This document shows, piece by piece, positions 1-8,656 of a stretch of DNA of 64,000 nt. The DNA lies in contig NZ_JANKZL010000009.1 of assembly GCF_027568395.1 (NCBI RefSeq), positions 213,387-277,386 on the forward strand. Reading direction: 5' to 3'. The notes under the pieces are model-generated. The model saw only the letters and a list, made by a program, of their open reading frames with translations. It ran no database searches and had not been told where the DNA came from. Made by a program: the position numbers and the translations under genes. Numbering within the stretch: position 1 is the stretch's first letter; every line of letters starts with the position of its first letter. The stretch is from Aminobacter sp. HY435 (lineage in GTDB: Bacteria; Pseudomonadota; Alphaproteobacteria; Rhizobiales; Rhizobiaceae).

Positions 1-42
1 GGCGCCAAGCCCTTGTAAGTGGACGCAAATTCGGGACCGCTG

Positions 43-492
43 ATGAGCATGAGACTTCGGTTGGCACTGGTTGCCGGATTGGCTGCCGTTTCGGGCTGCA
101 CGACCTCTGGTCTGAGCAGCGGCGGCGGTGGCTTGTTGCCTGTTTCGGGCGGAGGCGACGCAGGAGCGTCGAGCGGCAAGGTTGCGGCTCGCATCATCGA
201 CAGCATGGAGGGCGGCCTGGTCGGCGGATCGGTCGGCAACGGCCTGAGCGATGGCGACCGGCGCAAGGCGCTGGAGGCCGAGTACAGGGCGCTGGAATAC
301 GGTCAGGGTGGCCAAGCCGTCGCCTGGAAAGGTGAGGGGCGTTCCGGCGAGGTCGTGGCCGCACAGCCTTACCGAGTCGGTTCGCAGGACTGCCGCCAGT
401 ATTCGCAGACCGTGTTCACCACCGGAACGCCGCTTGTCGCGCGCGGCACTGCTTGCCGCAATGCCGATGGAAGCTGGACGCCGCTGACATAG
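43..492 (+). CDS. 17-kDa surface antigen-like lipoprotein
   Basis: Predicted outer-membrane or periplasmic lipoprotein of about 149 residues. The N-terminus carries two arginines, a short hydrophobic stretch and a lipobox ending V-S-G-C (Cys at about residue 19), so it should be lipidated after signal peptidase II cleavage. A Ser/Gly-rich linker is followed by a glycine-zipper-like stretch (GGLVGGSVGNGL) and a C-terminal half with conserved Cys residues ending in WTPL, as in the rickettsial 17-kDa antigen / RT0821-Lpp0805 family. The first in-frame Met (position 19) would put extra polar residues before the signal peptide, so I prefer 43; 49 is also possible. It precedes the cytochrome c maturation operon by about 100 bp and has no evident link to it. 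Molecular function is unknown. Confidence 0.72.
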   Translation: MSMRLRLALVAGLAAVSGCTTSGLSSGGGGLLPVSGGGDAGASSGKVAARIIDSMEGGLVGGSVGNGLSDGDRRKALEAEYRALEYGQGGQAVAWKGEGRSGEVVAAQPYRVGSQDCRQYSQTVFTTGTPLVARGTACRNADGSWTPLT

Positions 493-588
493 ATGTGATC
501 AGGTGGCGCGGTTTCGTCTGCCTGTTCGTCAATAAGCCGCAGTCGCCGGATGTTGGCAGTGGAGTGGCCGGCGGCTATTGAGTTGGTC

Positions 589-1746
589 ATGCTGTTCTGG
601 GTCATAGCCGCCGTTCTGACGCTTGGCGCAAGCCTCGCCGTTTTGCTGCCGTTCACGCGACCGGCCGAGGGCGATGCTGACAAGAGTCACGACCTCGAAG
701 TTTATCGTGACCAGTTGTCCGAACTCGATCGGGACGCTGCCCGAGGGCTGATTTCTGCGCCGGATGCCGAGCAGGCTCGCGCCGAGATCGGCAGGCGCAT
801 CATCCGTCTCGATGCCGAAACGGCCACAGGTTCAAGAAACGCGTCGGCCTCTGTCTCGCGGATCGTCGGCGTGGCGGCAGTGCTTGCCGTGCCTGTCATC
901 AGCTGGAGCATCTACACAGCCATCGGGTCGCCCAGCCTGCCGTCGCAGCCCCTGAGCGCGCGCCTTGCGGAAAATCCCGCCAACAGCTCTGTCGATGATC
1001 TGGTCGGACGCGCCGAAGGGCATCTGATCGCCAATCCGTCCGACGGCCGCGGCTGGGACGTGCTGGCGCCTGTCTACATGCGCATGGGGCGTTCGGAAGA
1101 TTCGGTGACGGCATACCGCAACGCCATCCGCCTCCTCGGCTCGACCGCCGCAAGGCAGGCCGGACTGGGAGAGGCGATCGGGGGTGCGTCCGGTGGTATC
1201 ATCACCGAAGACGCGAGCAAGGCGTTCGAAGAGGCGCTGAAGCTCGATCCGGCCAATCCCAAGGCCCGCTATTTCCTGGCCCTGGCGCTGGCCCAGGAAG
1301 GCAAGGTGGCGGAAGCCGCCAGCGCATGGCGCCAGATGACCGCCGAATTGCCTGCGGACTCGCCATGGCGAGCCGTGGTCGACCAGTCCGTGGCGCAGGC
1401 CGAGGGACAGTCGGCTCCTCCAGCAGCCGGCGCCGCGCCGGGTGCTGTTGCGGGCGCGGCCACCGGGCCCAACCAGGAACAGATCGACGCTGCCGCGTCC
1501 ATGTCTTCGGGCGACCGGACGGCTATGATCGAAGGCATGGTCGCAACGCTTGACGAGAAACTGCGCGAAAATCCGCGCGATCCGGAAGGATGGCAGCGGC
1601 TGGTGCGTTCCTATGTCGTGCTTGGCAAGACCGAACAGGCGCAAGAAGCGCTCGGGCGCGCCTATGCAGTGCTTGGCCGCGACAGCGATGACGGCAAGAA
1701 ATTGTCCGAATTCGCTGCTTCGCTTGGCCTGAAAGTGACGGAGTAG
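589..1746 (+). CDS. ccmI: cytochrome c maturation protein CcmI (CycH)
   Basis: Membrane-anchored TPR protein that holds apocytochrome c and presents it to the CcmF/CcmH heme ligation complex on the periplasmic side. About 385 residues: an N-terminal membrane segment (MLFWVIAAVLTLGAS), a cytoplasmic stretch with the family pattern EVYRDQLSELDRDAARGLI, a second membrane segment near residue 95, then TPR motifs (around residues 150-260 and again at the C-terminus) separated by an Ala/Pro/Gly-rich linker. The Met at 589 directly starts the first membrane helix and is preferred over an upstream Met at 550. It is the first gene of ccmI-ccmE-ccmF-ccmH, the order found in rhizobia as cycHJKL. The stop is 3 bp from ccmE, so the operon is tightly coupled. 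Confidence 0.9.
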   Translation: MLFWVIAAVLTLGASLAVLLPFTRPAEGDADKSHDLEVYRDQLSELDRDAARGLISAPDAEQARAEIGRRIIRLDAETATGSRNASASVSRIVGVAAVLAVPVISWSIYTAIGSPSLPSQPLSARLAENPANSSVDDLVGRAEGHLIANPSDGRGWDVLAPVYMRMGRSEDSVTAYRNAIRLLGSTAARQAGLGEAIGGASGGIITEDASKAFEEALKLDPANPKARYFLALALAQEGKVAEAASAWRQMTAELPADSPWRAVVDQSVAQAEGQSAPPAAGAAPGAVAGAATGPNQEQIDAAASMSSGDRTAMIEGMVATLDEKLRENPRDPEGWQRLVRSYVVLGKTEQAQEALGRAYAVLGRDSDDGKKLSEFAASLGLKVTE

Positions 1747-1749
1747 CTC

Positions 1750-2193
1750 ATGACGCGCAAGCAAAAGCGGTTGTCGGTGATCGCTGGCGCGCTGGCCTTC
1801 CTCGGCGCCGCGACCGCACTGACATTCTATGCGCTCGGCCAGAAGGCCTCCTATTTCTACATGCCGGCGGACCTGCAGGCAGCCGTCTTGCAGCCGGGGC
1901 AACGTATCCGGTTGGGCGGCCTCGTCGCGGCGGGCAGTATCGTTCGCGGGCAGGGGACAGAGGTGGCGTTCGGCGTGACCGATTCCGACAAGACCATCGA
2001 GGTGCGCTACACCGGAATTCTGCCGGACCTGTTCAGGGAAGGTCAGGGCGTCATCACCGAAGGCAGCTTCGGGCCTGACGGCACCTTTGTCGCCGACAGC
2101 GTGCTTGCCAAGCACGATGAAACCTACATGCCGAAGGAAGTTGCCGACAGCCTGAAGGAAAAGGGTGTCTGGCAGGAAGAGGCCACGCAATGA
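1750..2193 (+). CDS. ccmE: heme chaperone CcmE (CycJ)
   Basis: Periplasmic heme chaperone of cytochrome c maturation: it binds heme covalently through a histidine and hands it to CcmF. 147 residues, the usual length. A short basic N-terminus (TRKQKRL) precedes one membrane anchor (about residues 8-28); the rest is the OB-fold domain with the typical R-LGGLV-GS pattern. The heme-linking histidine is His122 in [11 protein letters not shown], the family signature. It starts 3 bp after ccmI and ends 18 bp before ccmF. Confidence 0.96.
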   Translation: MTRKQKRLSVIAGALAFLGAATALTFYALGQKASYFYMPADLQAAVLQPGQRIRLGGLVAAGSIVRGQGTEVAFGVTDSDKTIEVRYTGILPDLFREGQGVITEGSFGPDGTFVADSVLAKHDETYMPKEVADSLKEKGVWQEEATQ

Positions 2194-2211
2194 ACTGCGA
2201 GCGCTGCTGAG

Positions 2212-4200
2212 ATGGTCGAGATTGGTCACTTCGCGCTTATTCTGGCGCTCGCGCTGTCGTTTGTGCAGTCGCTTGTGCCGCTCTATGGCGCGCACAAGGG
2301 CGACGCGAGGCTGATGGCCATAGGCGGCCCTGTCGCCGTTACCGGATTTGCCCTGATCCTGCTTTCTTTCGTCGTGTTGATGATCGCCTATGCGGTTTCG
2401 GATTTCTCCCTCGCCAACGTCTGGGAAAACTCCCATTCGCTGAAGCCGATGCTCTACAAGATCACCGGGGTCTGGGGAAACCACGAAGGCTCGATGCTGC
2501 TCTGGGTGTTGATCCTGACCTTCTTCGGCGCACTGGTCGCGGCGTTTGGCGGCAATCTGCCGGCGACGCTCCGCGCCAATGTGCTCGCCGTGCAGGGCTG
2601 GATCGGCACCGCCTTCCTGCTTTTCATCCTGATCACCTCTAACCCGTTCGCCAGGCTTTCGCCGGCGCCGATCGAAGGCAGGGATCTCAATCCGATCCTC
2701 CAGGACATCGGCCTCGCGATTCATCCGCCCTTGCTCTATCTCGGCTATGTCGGTTTCTCCGTCTGCTTCTCCTTTGCAGTGGCGGCGCTGATCGAAGGCC
2801 GCATCGACGCGGCTTGGGCGCGCTGGGTGCGGCCGTGGACCCTGGCTGCCTGGGTGTTCCTGACCGGCGGCATCGCCATGGGCTCCTACTGGGCCTACTA
2901 CGAGCTCGGGTGGGGCGGCTTCTGGTTCTGGGATCCGGTCGAGAACGCCTCCTTCATGCCTTGGCTGGCCGGTACGGCGCTGTTGCATTCGGCCATCGTG
3001 ATGGAGAAACGTTCGGCCCTGAAGATCTGGACGCTGCTGCTGGCGATCCTGACCTTCTCGCTGTCCCTGCTCGGCACATTCCTCGTCCGCTCGGGCGTGC
3101 TGACTTCCGTCCATGCCTTTGCCAGCGACCCGAGCCGCGGTGTCTTCATCCTGTGCATCCTGACGCTGTTCATCGGCGGCTCGCTGGCGCTGTTTGCGCT
3201 GCGCGCATCGTCGTTGAGCGCGGGCGGCATCTTCCATCCGATTTCGCGCGAAGGCGCGCTCGTCCTGAACAACCTGTTCCTCACCACCGCGACCGCGACG
3301 GTGCTGATCGGCACGCTCTACCCGCTGCTGGTGGAAGGCCTTTTCGGCGAGAAGATCTCGGTCGGCGAGCCCTTCTTCAACCTTACCTTCGGCCCGCTTA
3401 TGATCCCGCTTCTGGCCGTCGTGCCGTTCGGGCCGCTGCTTGCCTGGAAACGCGGCGACCTGGCCGCTGTTGCGCAGCGGCTGATGTTCGCGTTCGGCGG
3501 CGCGTTGCTCGTTGCGCTGGTCACTGGCTTCTTCATCGATGGTGCTTCGGTCTTTGCCGCCCTCGGCGCAGGCCTGGCGGCCTGGCTGGTCCTCGGTGCG
3601 CTGACCGACCTGGCGTTGAAATCCGGTATCGGCAATGTCGCACCCAGGATTGCGCTGCGCCGCTTCATCGGACTGCCGCGCTCTGTCTTCGGTACGGCGC
3701 TGGCGCATCTCGGCCTTGGCCTGACGCTCGCCGGCATCGTCGGTGTGGTGTCCTTTCAGAGCGAGGCGATCCTGGTGATGAAGCCGGGCCAGGTGCTGCA
3801 GATCGGCGGTCACGACTTGCGCTTCGATGGGCTACGCCCGGTGCGCGGGCCGAACTACACCGAAGACCAGGGTCATTTCTCACTGCTCGGTGTTGCGGGC
3901 CAGCCCATTGGCGAGCTCTTCTCGTCCAAGCGCTTCTATCCCGTTCGCCAGATGCCGACGACCGAGGCGGGAATCAGGACGATGGGCTTCTCGCAGCTCT
4001 ACGTCTCGCTGGGCGACGAGACGGCCGACGGTTCGGTTGTCGTGCGCGTCTGGTGGAAGCCGCTCGTTACCCTGATCTGGGGCGGTGCGCTGGTGATGAT
4101 GGTAGGCGGCTTTGTTTCGCTGCTCGACCGGCGCCTCAGGGTCGGCGCGCCGACCAGGCGAAAGACGATTGAGGCGAAGCCTGTGGCGGTGGCCCAATGA
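2212..4200 (+). CDS. ccmF: heme lyase subunit CcmF (CycK)
   Basis: Large polytopic inner-membrane protein that attaches heme to CXXCH motifs of apocytochrome c together with CcmH and CcmI. 662 residues, typical of the family, with about 15 hydrophobic segments. The periplasmic WWD domain is visible as WGGFWFWDPVENASFMPWLA near residues 235-255, and conserved heme-axial histidines lie around it (for example in ALLHSAIVMEKR and LAIHPPLLYLGYVG). A large C-terminal periplasmic loop precedes the last helix. Its stop overlaps the start of ccmH by 4 bp (ATGA), implying translational coupling. Confidence 0.97.
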   Translation: MVEIGHFALILALALSFVQSLVPLYGAHKGDARLMAIGGPVAVTGFALILLSFVVLMIAYAVSDFSLANVWENSHSLKPMLYKITGVWGNHEGSMLLWVLILTFFGALVAAFGGNLPATLRANVLAVQGWIGTAFLLFILITSNPFARLSPAPIEGRDLNPILQDIGLAIHPPLLYLGYVGFSVCFSFAVAALIEGRIDAAWARWVRPWTLAAWVFLTGGIAMGSYWAYYELGWGGFWFWDPVENASFMPWLAGTALLHSAIVMEKRSALKIWTLLLAILTFSLSLLGTFLVRSGVLTSVHAFASDPSRGVFILCILTLFIGGSLALFALRASSLSAGGIFHPISREGALVLNNLFLTTATATVLIGTLYPLLVEGLFGEKISVGEPFFNLTFGPLMIPLLAVVPFGPLLAWKRGDLAAVAQRLMFAFGGALLVALVTGFFIDGASVFAALGAGLAAWLVLGALTDLALKSGIGNVAPRIALRRFIGLPRSVFGTALAHLGLGLTLAGIVGVVSFQSEAILVMKPGQVLQIGGHDLRFDGLRPVRGPNYTEDQGHFSLLGVAGQPIGELFSSKRFYPVRQMPTTEAGIRTMGFSQLYVSLGDETADGSVVVRVWWKPLVTLIWGGALVMMVGGFVSLLDRRLRVGAPTRRKTIEAKPVAVAQ

Positions 4201-4664
4201 AGCGGATCCTGCCAGCCATCGCCGGCATCTGGGTTGCGCTGACTTTTGCCGGCACGGCCTTCGCCGTGAAGCCCAGCGAGATGCTGGCCGACCCGAAGCT
4301 CGAGGCGCGCGCGCGAGTTCTATCCGAAGAACTGCGCTGCATGGTCTGCCAGAATCAGTCGATCGACGATTCCGACGCCGAGCTCGCCGGCGACCTGCGT
4401 GTGCTGCTGCGTGAACGTCTGCTCGCCGGCGATACCGACGAGCAGGTCATGGACTACATCGTTTCGCGCTACGGCGAATTCGTCCTGCTTAAGCCGCAGT
4501 TCAACCTGCGCAACTCGTTGCTCTGGGGCACGCCCGTGCTGATCCTGCTCGGCGGGGCGGTGTTCGTGTTCGCGTCGGCGCGCTCGCGGCGCAGGCAGCC
4601 GACGGAAGCGTTGTCAAAGGACGAACAGCAGGCGCTCGACGCGATCCTGCGCAAGGACGCCTGA
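4197..4664 (+). CDS. ccmH: cytochrome c maturation protein CcmH (CycL)
   Basis: Thiol-disulfide component of the heme ligation complex that keeps apocytochrome c cysteines reduced. 155 residues: signal peptide or anchor (ILPAIAGIWVALTFAGTAFA), a three-helix domain with the LRCMVCQNQ redox motif (Cys48 and Cys51), one C-terminal membrane helix (about residues 105-125) and a short basic tail. This is the short rhizobial/Pseudomonas type; the TPR part of E. coli CcmH is the separate gene ccmI here. Last gene of the ccm operon; 112 bp separate it from degP. Confidence 0.95.
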   Translation: MKRILPAIAGIWVALTFAGTAFAVKPSEMLADPKLEARARVLSEELRCMVCQNQSIDDSDAELAGDLRVLLRERLLAGDTDEQVMDYIVSRYGEFVLLKPQFNLRNSLLWGTPVLILLGGAVFVFASARSRRRQPTEALSKDEQQALDAILRKDA

Positions 4665-4677
4665 GACGCCCCTGCCA

Positions 4678-4719
4678 ACATTACGAAAGTTTCATCCACC
4701 GGAAATGGTGTCGTAATGT
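4678..4719. repeat. inverted repeat between ccmH and degP
   Basis: Nine-base arms ACATTACGA (4678-4686) and TCGTAATGT (4711-4719) form a perfect inverted repeat around a 24-base centre. It lies 58 bp upstream of the degP start. It could be a hairpin at the end of the ccm transcript or a protein-binding site for degP control; there is no T-run, so it does not look like a classic terminator. Confidence 0.5.
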
Positions 4720-4731
4720 GAACCTCCCTAT

Positions 4732-4779
4732 CTCTTGATCCATCGAATGCATCCAATTCAAGAGGATCAAAGAGCAATG
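4732..4779 (+). promoter_or_regulatory. degP leader that can pair with its own ribosome binding site
   Basis: CTCTTGATCC at 4732-4741 is complementary to GGATCAA-A-GAG at 4764-4774 with one bulged A, and that second segment contains or touches the AGAGGA Shine-Dalgarno stretch of degP (ATG at 4777). The first arm also pairs with TCAAGAG at 4758-4764. The complementarity is directly visible; a role as temperature-sensitive RNA control is inference. Confidence 0.35.
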
Positions 4780-6324
4780 AACAGCGTCCAGTCTACCACT
4801 TCGCGTTCGCGCAAGCGCTTCATGGCCACCGCCGCATCCGTCGCACTTGCCGGTGCGATTGGATTGGGCGCCGTGGCTGGCGGTGCCGCCCCGGTCTATG
4901 CCGATGCGGTGCGTGTCGAAGCTCCCCAGACCCCCGGCTTCGGCGACGTTGTCGAGCACGTCTCGCCGGCTGTTGTCAGCGTCCAGGTCAAGGCCAAGAT
5001 TGCTGCGGTTTCGGACGACGGTTCCGCGTCGCCATTCTCCGGCCAGGACTTCGACAACCTGCCCGACAATCACCCGCTGAAGCGGTTCTTCCGCCAGTTC
5101 GGCGGCCCGGATGGCGAGCAGAATGGTGATCAGGGCGGTCAGCGCTTCAAGCGCCAGAACCCGGCCAACCAGAAGCCGCGTCCGGTTTCGCAGGGCTCCG
5201 GCTTCTTCATCTCCGAAGACGGCTACCTGGTCACCAACAACCACGTCGTCGAGGGCGGCAGCGCCTACACGATCGTCACCGACGATGGTGCCGAATACGA
5301 CGCCAAGATGATCGGCACCGATCCCCGCACTGACCTGGCCGTGCTCAAGGTCGATGCCGACAAGAAGTTCACCTATGTCGATTTCGCTGACGACTCCAAG
5401 GTCCGCGTCGGCGACTGGGTGGTTGCCGTCGGCAATCCGTTCGGTCTCGGCGGCACCGTCACCGCCGGCATCGTTTCCGCTCGCGGCCGTGACATCGGTG
5501 CAGGCCCCTACGACGATTTCATCCAGATCGATGCGGCCGTGAACCGCGGCAACTCGGGTGGTCCGGCTTTCAACCTCAACGGTGAAGTGGTCGGCATCAA
5601 CACCGCGATCTTCTCGCCCTCGGGCGGCAATGTCGGCATCGCCTTCGCCATTCCCGCCTCGACCGCCAAGCAGGTTGTCGCGGATCTGATGAAGGACGGC
5701 TCCGTCCAGCGCGGCTGGCTCGGTGTCGAAATCCAGCCGGTGACCAAGGACATCGCCGAATCGCTCGGTCTGACCAGCGAGAAGGGTGCGATCGTTGCTG
5801 GCGCCCAGGATGAGACCCCGGCCAAGAAGGCAGGCATCACCGCCGGTGACATCATCACTGCCGTCGATGGCAAGGAAGTCGCCTCGCCGAAGGAACTGTC
5901 GCGCCTCATCGCCGGCATCGCGCCAGGCAAGTCGGTCGACATCACCGTCTGGCGGGATGGCAAGTCGCAGGACATGAAGGTGACGCTTGGCGATCTGCCT
6001 GGCTCCGACAAGCAGGCCTCGGCCGACCAGTCGCAGCAGTCGACGGAGCCGTCGTCGCTGGCCGACCTCGGACTGACCGTGACCCGCGCTGAAGACGGCA
6101 AGGGTCTCGTCGTCACCGATGTCGACCCGTCGAGCGACGCGGCAGACCGTGGTATCCAGGCTGGCGACGTCATCACGTCCGTGAACTCGGTCGCCATCAC
6201 CAGCGCGGCCGATGTCGGCAAGGCGCTGAAGCAGGCCGAGAAGGCCGGCCGCAAGGCTGTGCTGCTCCAGGTCAGCCGCGACAACTCGAACCGCTTCGTC
6301 GCGCTGCCCGTCAACCAGGGCTGA
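4777..6324 (+). CDS. degP: periplasmic serine protease DegP/HtrA (Do family)
   Basis: ATP-independent envelope protease and chaperone that degrades misfolded periplasmic proteins. 515 residues with a long twin-basic N-terminus (SRSRKRFMATAASVALAGAI) and a signal peptide ending near VYA-DAV. The trypsin-like domain has all three catalytic residues: His156 (TNNHVVEGG), Asp186 (RTDLAVLK) and Ser260 (NRGNSGGPAF). Two PDZ domains follow (about residues 295-385 and 425-510). The start at 4777 is chosen because an AGAGGA ribosome binding site lies about 11 bp upstream and the signal peptide then has normal length; an upstream in-frame Met (4735) lacks this. It follows the ccm operon and precedes a two-component pair, an arrangement known in other rhizobia. 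Part of its leader can base-pair with the ribosome binding site. Confidence 0.95.
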   Translation: MNSVQSTTSRSRKRFMATAASVALAGAIGLGAVAGGAAPVYADAVRVEAPQTPGFGDVVEHVSPAVVSVQVKAKIAAVSDDGSASPFSGQDFDNLPDNHPLKRFFRQFGGPDGEQNGDQGGQRFKRQNPANQKPRPVSQGSGFFISEDGYLVTNNHVVEGGSAYTIVTDDGAEYDAKMIGTDPRTDLAVLKVDADKKFTYVDFADDSKVRVGDWVVAVGNPFGLGGTVTAGIVSARGRDIGAGPYDDFIQIDAAVNRGNSGGPAFNLNGEVVGINTAIFSPSGGNVGIAFAIPASTAKQVVADLMKDGSVQRGWLGVEIQPVTKDIAESLGLTSEKGAIVAGAQDETPAKKAGITAGDIITAVDGKEVASPKELSRLIAGIAPGKSVDITVWRDGKSQDMKVTLGDLPGSDKQASADQSQQSTEPSSLADLGLTVTRAEDGKGLVVTDVDPSSDAADRGIQAGDVITSVNSVAITSAADVGKALKQAEKAGRKAVLLQVSRDNSNRFVALPVNQG

Positions 6325-6430
6325 CAAGGCCCGGACTATCTCTCATCGCGCGGCTGCAATCACCCCCGTAGCCGTTGCGATGACAGGACTTGGCGCCGGA
6401 TAGTTTGTCACTCATCGTTTCCGGCTCCAG

Positions 6431-6470
6431 CGGCAGCGGGTTCCCTAACCACCCGCTGCCGCCTTTTTTG
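6431..6470 (+). terminator. rho-independent terminator after degP
   Basis: Perfect 11-bp stem CGGCAGCGGGT (6431-6441) / ACCCGCTGCCG (6451-6461) with a 9-base loop, followed by CCTTTTTTG. It separates degP from the two-component genes, which therefore probably have their own promoter or rely on read-through. Confidence 0.9.
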
Positions 6471-6530
6471 TTTCGGGAGCACAATGACATGACCGCTCTG
6501 CTGCCTCACAAAATCGCGTATAACGGCGAC

Positions 6531-7205
6531 ATGAAGATTCTCGTCATCGAAGATGATCGCGAGGCTGCGGACTATCTGCAGAAGGCTCTCGCGGAAGCCG
6601 GGCATACAGTGCATGTCGCCGGCGATGGCGATTCCGGTTTTGCACTTGCCGATGCTGGCGAATACGACGTCATGGTCGTCGATCGCATGTTGCCCCGACG
6701 CGATGGACTTTCGGTCATCGCCGGCTTGCGCTCGCGCGGCAACACCACTCCCGTCCTGATCCTTTCGGCGCTTGGCGAAGTCGACGACCGCGTCACCGGC
6801 CTCCGCGCCGGCGGCGACGACTACCTGACCAAACCCTATGCCTTTTCGGAACTTCTCGCCCGCGTCGAGGTCCTGAACCGCCGCGCGCCGGCCCGCGAAT
6901 CCGAGACCGTCTATCGCGTTGGCGACCTCGAGCTCGACCGGCTCTCCCACTCCGTCCGCCGCGCATCGCAGGAAATCACGCTGCAGCCGCGCGAATTCCG
7001 TCTGCTCGAATACCTGATGCGCCACGCCGGCCAGGTGGTGACCCGCACGATGCTGCTGGAAAACGTCTGGGACTACCATTTCGACCCCCAGACCAACGTC
7101 ATCGACGTTCATGTCTCGCGTCTGCGGAGCAAGATCGAAAAGGGCTTCGAGAAGCCCATCCTGCACACCATCAGGGGTGCCGGCTATATGCTCAAGGCGG
7201 GCTGA
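6531..7205 (+). CDS. OmpR-family response regulator
   Basis: DNA-binding response regulator of 224 residues. The receiver domain has acidic residues Asp8/Asp9, phosphoacceptor Asp51 (MVVDRMLP) and the conserved Lys in DYLTKPYAF. A winged-helix output domain follows, with the family signatures QPREFRLLEYLMRHAGQVVTR and VIDVHVSRLRSKIEKG. The start at 6531 gives the canonical MKILVIEDD beginning; Met at 6489 would add a poorly conserved leader. Its TGA overlaps the ATG of the kinase gene (TGATG), so the two are co-translated. By position next to degP it may answer to envelope stress, but no target is shown by the sequence. Confidence 0.92.
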   Translation: MKILVIEDDREAADYLQKALAEAGHTVHVAGDGDSGFALADAGEYDVMVVDRMLPRRDGLSVIAGLRSRGNTTPVLILSALGEVDDRVTGLRAGGDDYLTKPYAFSELLARVEVLNRRAPARESETVYRVGDLELDRLSHSVRRASQEITLQPREFRLLEYLMRHAGQVVTRTMLLENVWDYHFDPQTNVIDVHVSRLRSKIEKGFEKPILHTIRGAGYMLKAG

Positions 7206-8656
7206 TGGCGCTGCGCCTGCCCGCCATCATGAAAACGACGGCAGCGCGTCTTTCGGCGCTCTACCTGCTTTTGTTCATGCTCTGCGCCATCCTGCTGGTC
7301 TTCTACATGACGTCGCTGTCGGCCCGCATGCTGATGGCCCAGACCCAGGACACCATCAACGAGGAAGTGCTCGGACTTGCCACCGGCTATCAGCGCGGCG
7401 GCATTCCCGTGCTGGTCCGCGTCGTCTCGCAGCGCTCGCGGCAGCCCGGCGCCAACCTCTACCTGCTGGCCGATCCCAACGGCCAGATCTTGTCGGGCAA
7501 CGTCCAGAGCATCCAACCGGGCGTTCTGCAGCGCGAGGGCTGGACTGCGCAACCATTTTCCTACGAGCGCTACGGCGAGGTCCTCAGGGCCGGGCAGGGT
7601 GTTGGCGGCGAACAGACCGAGGCCGTGGCGCCCATCGAAGTAGGTCACAACGCCATAGCGGTCGTGCTGCGGTTGCCAAACCAGATGATCCTGCTCGTCG
7701 GCCGCGACCTTGGCGAGCCGGAGCGCTTCCGCGATGTCATCCAGCGTTCGCTGATGCTGGCGCTCGGCATGATGGCCTTTGGCGGTTTCCTGATCTGGTA
7801 CTTCGTAGGGCGCCGGGCGCTGCGTCGCATCGACAGCGTTTCCGAAGCCAGCGCCCGCATCATGGGCGGCGACCTGAGCGGGCGGCTGCCGGTCAGCGGC
7901 GCCGGCGACGAGTTCGACCGCCTGTCGGAAAACCTCAACACCATGCTGACCCGTATCGCCCACCTCAACGACGGGCTGAAACAGGTCTCGGACAACATCG
8001 CCCATGACCTCAAGACGCCGCTGACACGCCTGCGCAACCGCGCCGAGGCAGCTCTTGCCGGCGACAAGACCTCGGCCGACTATCGGGAGGTTCTGGACGG
8101 CACGATTGCGGAATCCGATCAGCTGATCCGCACCTTCAACGCCATCCTGATGATCTCGCGCCTCGAGGCCGGCTATTCCGCCGAGGCGCTGGCCAAGGTC
8201 GATCTCGGGACGGTGGTGCGTGACGTTATCGAGCTTTACGAGCCGGTCGCCGAGGAGCTTGGCGTCACGCTCAATGCGCCCGAGAGCGAAACCTTCCATG
8301 TCAGCGGCAATCGAGAACTGATCGCCCAGGCACTATCCAACATCGTCGACAACGCCATCAAATATTCGACCGACGCCACCGACAAGCCTCGCGTTTGCGT
8401 CACCTTGGAGCGCGGCGGGGGCGAGCTACGCCTTGTCGTCGCCGACAACGGCCAGGGCATTGCCGACGAGGGCGACCGCAAGCGGGCCACCGAGCGTTTC
8501 GTGCGGCTGGAAAAGAGCCGGTCACAGCCTGGCTCGGGTCTGGGGCTCAGTCTGGCCAAGGCGGTGATGACTTTTCACGGCGGACGGCTTGAACTGCTGC
8601 CCGGCAATCCGGGATTATCGGTCCTGATGGGATTTCCCGCTTCGAAGGACGAATAG
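7205..8656 (+). CDS. sensor histidine kinase, partner of the preceding regulator
   Basis: Inner-membrane kinase of 483 residues that should phosphorylate the OmpR-type regulator encoded just upstream. Visible parts: first membrane helix (about residues 14-38), a periplasmic sensor domain of about 140 residues, second membrane helix (about 183-202), HAMP linker, dimerisation/phosphoacceptor helix with His267 in DNIAHDLKTPLTRLRNR, then the ATP-binding domain with NIVDNAIKYS (N box), VVADNGQGIADE (G1) and GSGLGLSLAKAV (G2). The last codon is directly followed by the GTG of glnE, so the pair and glnE form one translational unit. Confidence 0.93.
   Translation: MALRLPAIMKTTAARLSALYLLLFMLCAILLVFYMTSLSARMLMAQTQDTINEEVLGLATGYQRGGIPVLVRVVSQRSRQPGANLYLLADPNGQILSGNVQSIQPGVLQREGWTAQPFSYERYGEVLRAGQGVGGEQTEAVAPIEVGHNAIAVVLRLPNQMILLVGRDLGEPERFRDVIQRSLMLALGMMAFGGFLIWYFVGRRALRRIDSVSEASARIMGGDLSGRLPVSGAGDEFDRLSENLNTMLTRIAHLNDGLKQVSDNIAHDLKTPLTRLRNRAEAALAGDKTSADYREVLDGTIAESDQLIRTFNAILMISRLEAGYSAEALAKVDLGTVVRDVIELYEPVAEELGVTLNAPESETFHVSGNRELIAQALSNIVDNAIKYSTDATDKPRVCVTLERGGGELRLVVADNGQGIADEGDRKRATERFVRLEKSRSQPGSGLGLSLAKAVMTFHGGRLELLPGNPGLSVLMGFPASKDE

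Noticed and set aside
832..3813. 993-codon open frame on the minus strand opposite ccmI-ccmE-ccmF
   Set aside because: Product is Arg/Gln/His-rich without domains; it mirrors high GC in third codon positions of the real ccm genes.
4720..4776. RpoH (heat-shock) promoter for degP
   Set aside because: A CTTGAT hexamer is present, but no convincing -10 element follows at the proper spacing.
6531..8656. Naming the two-component pair FeuPQ or CpxRA
   Set aside because: Sequence patterns are generic OmpR/EnvZ type; position next to degP is not enough to assign a named system.
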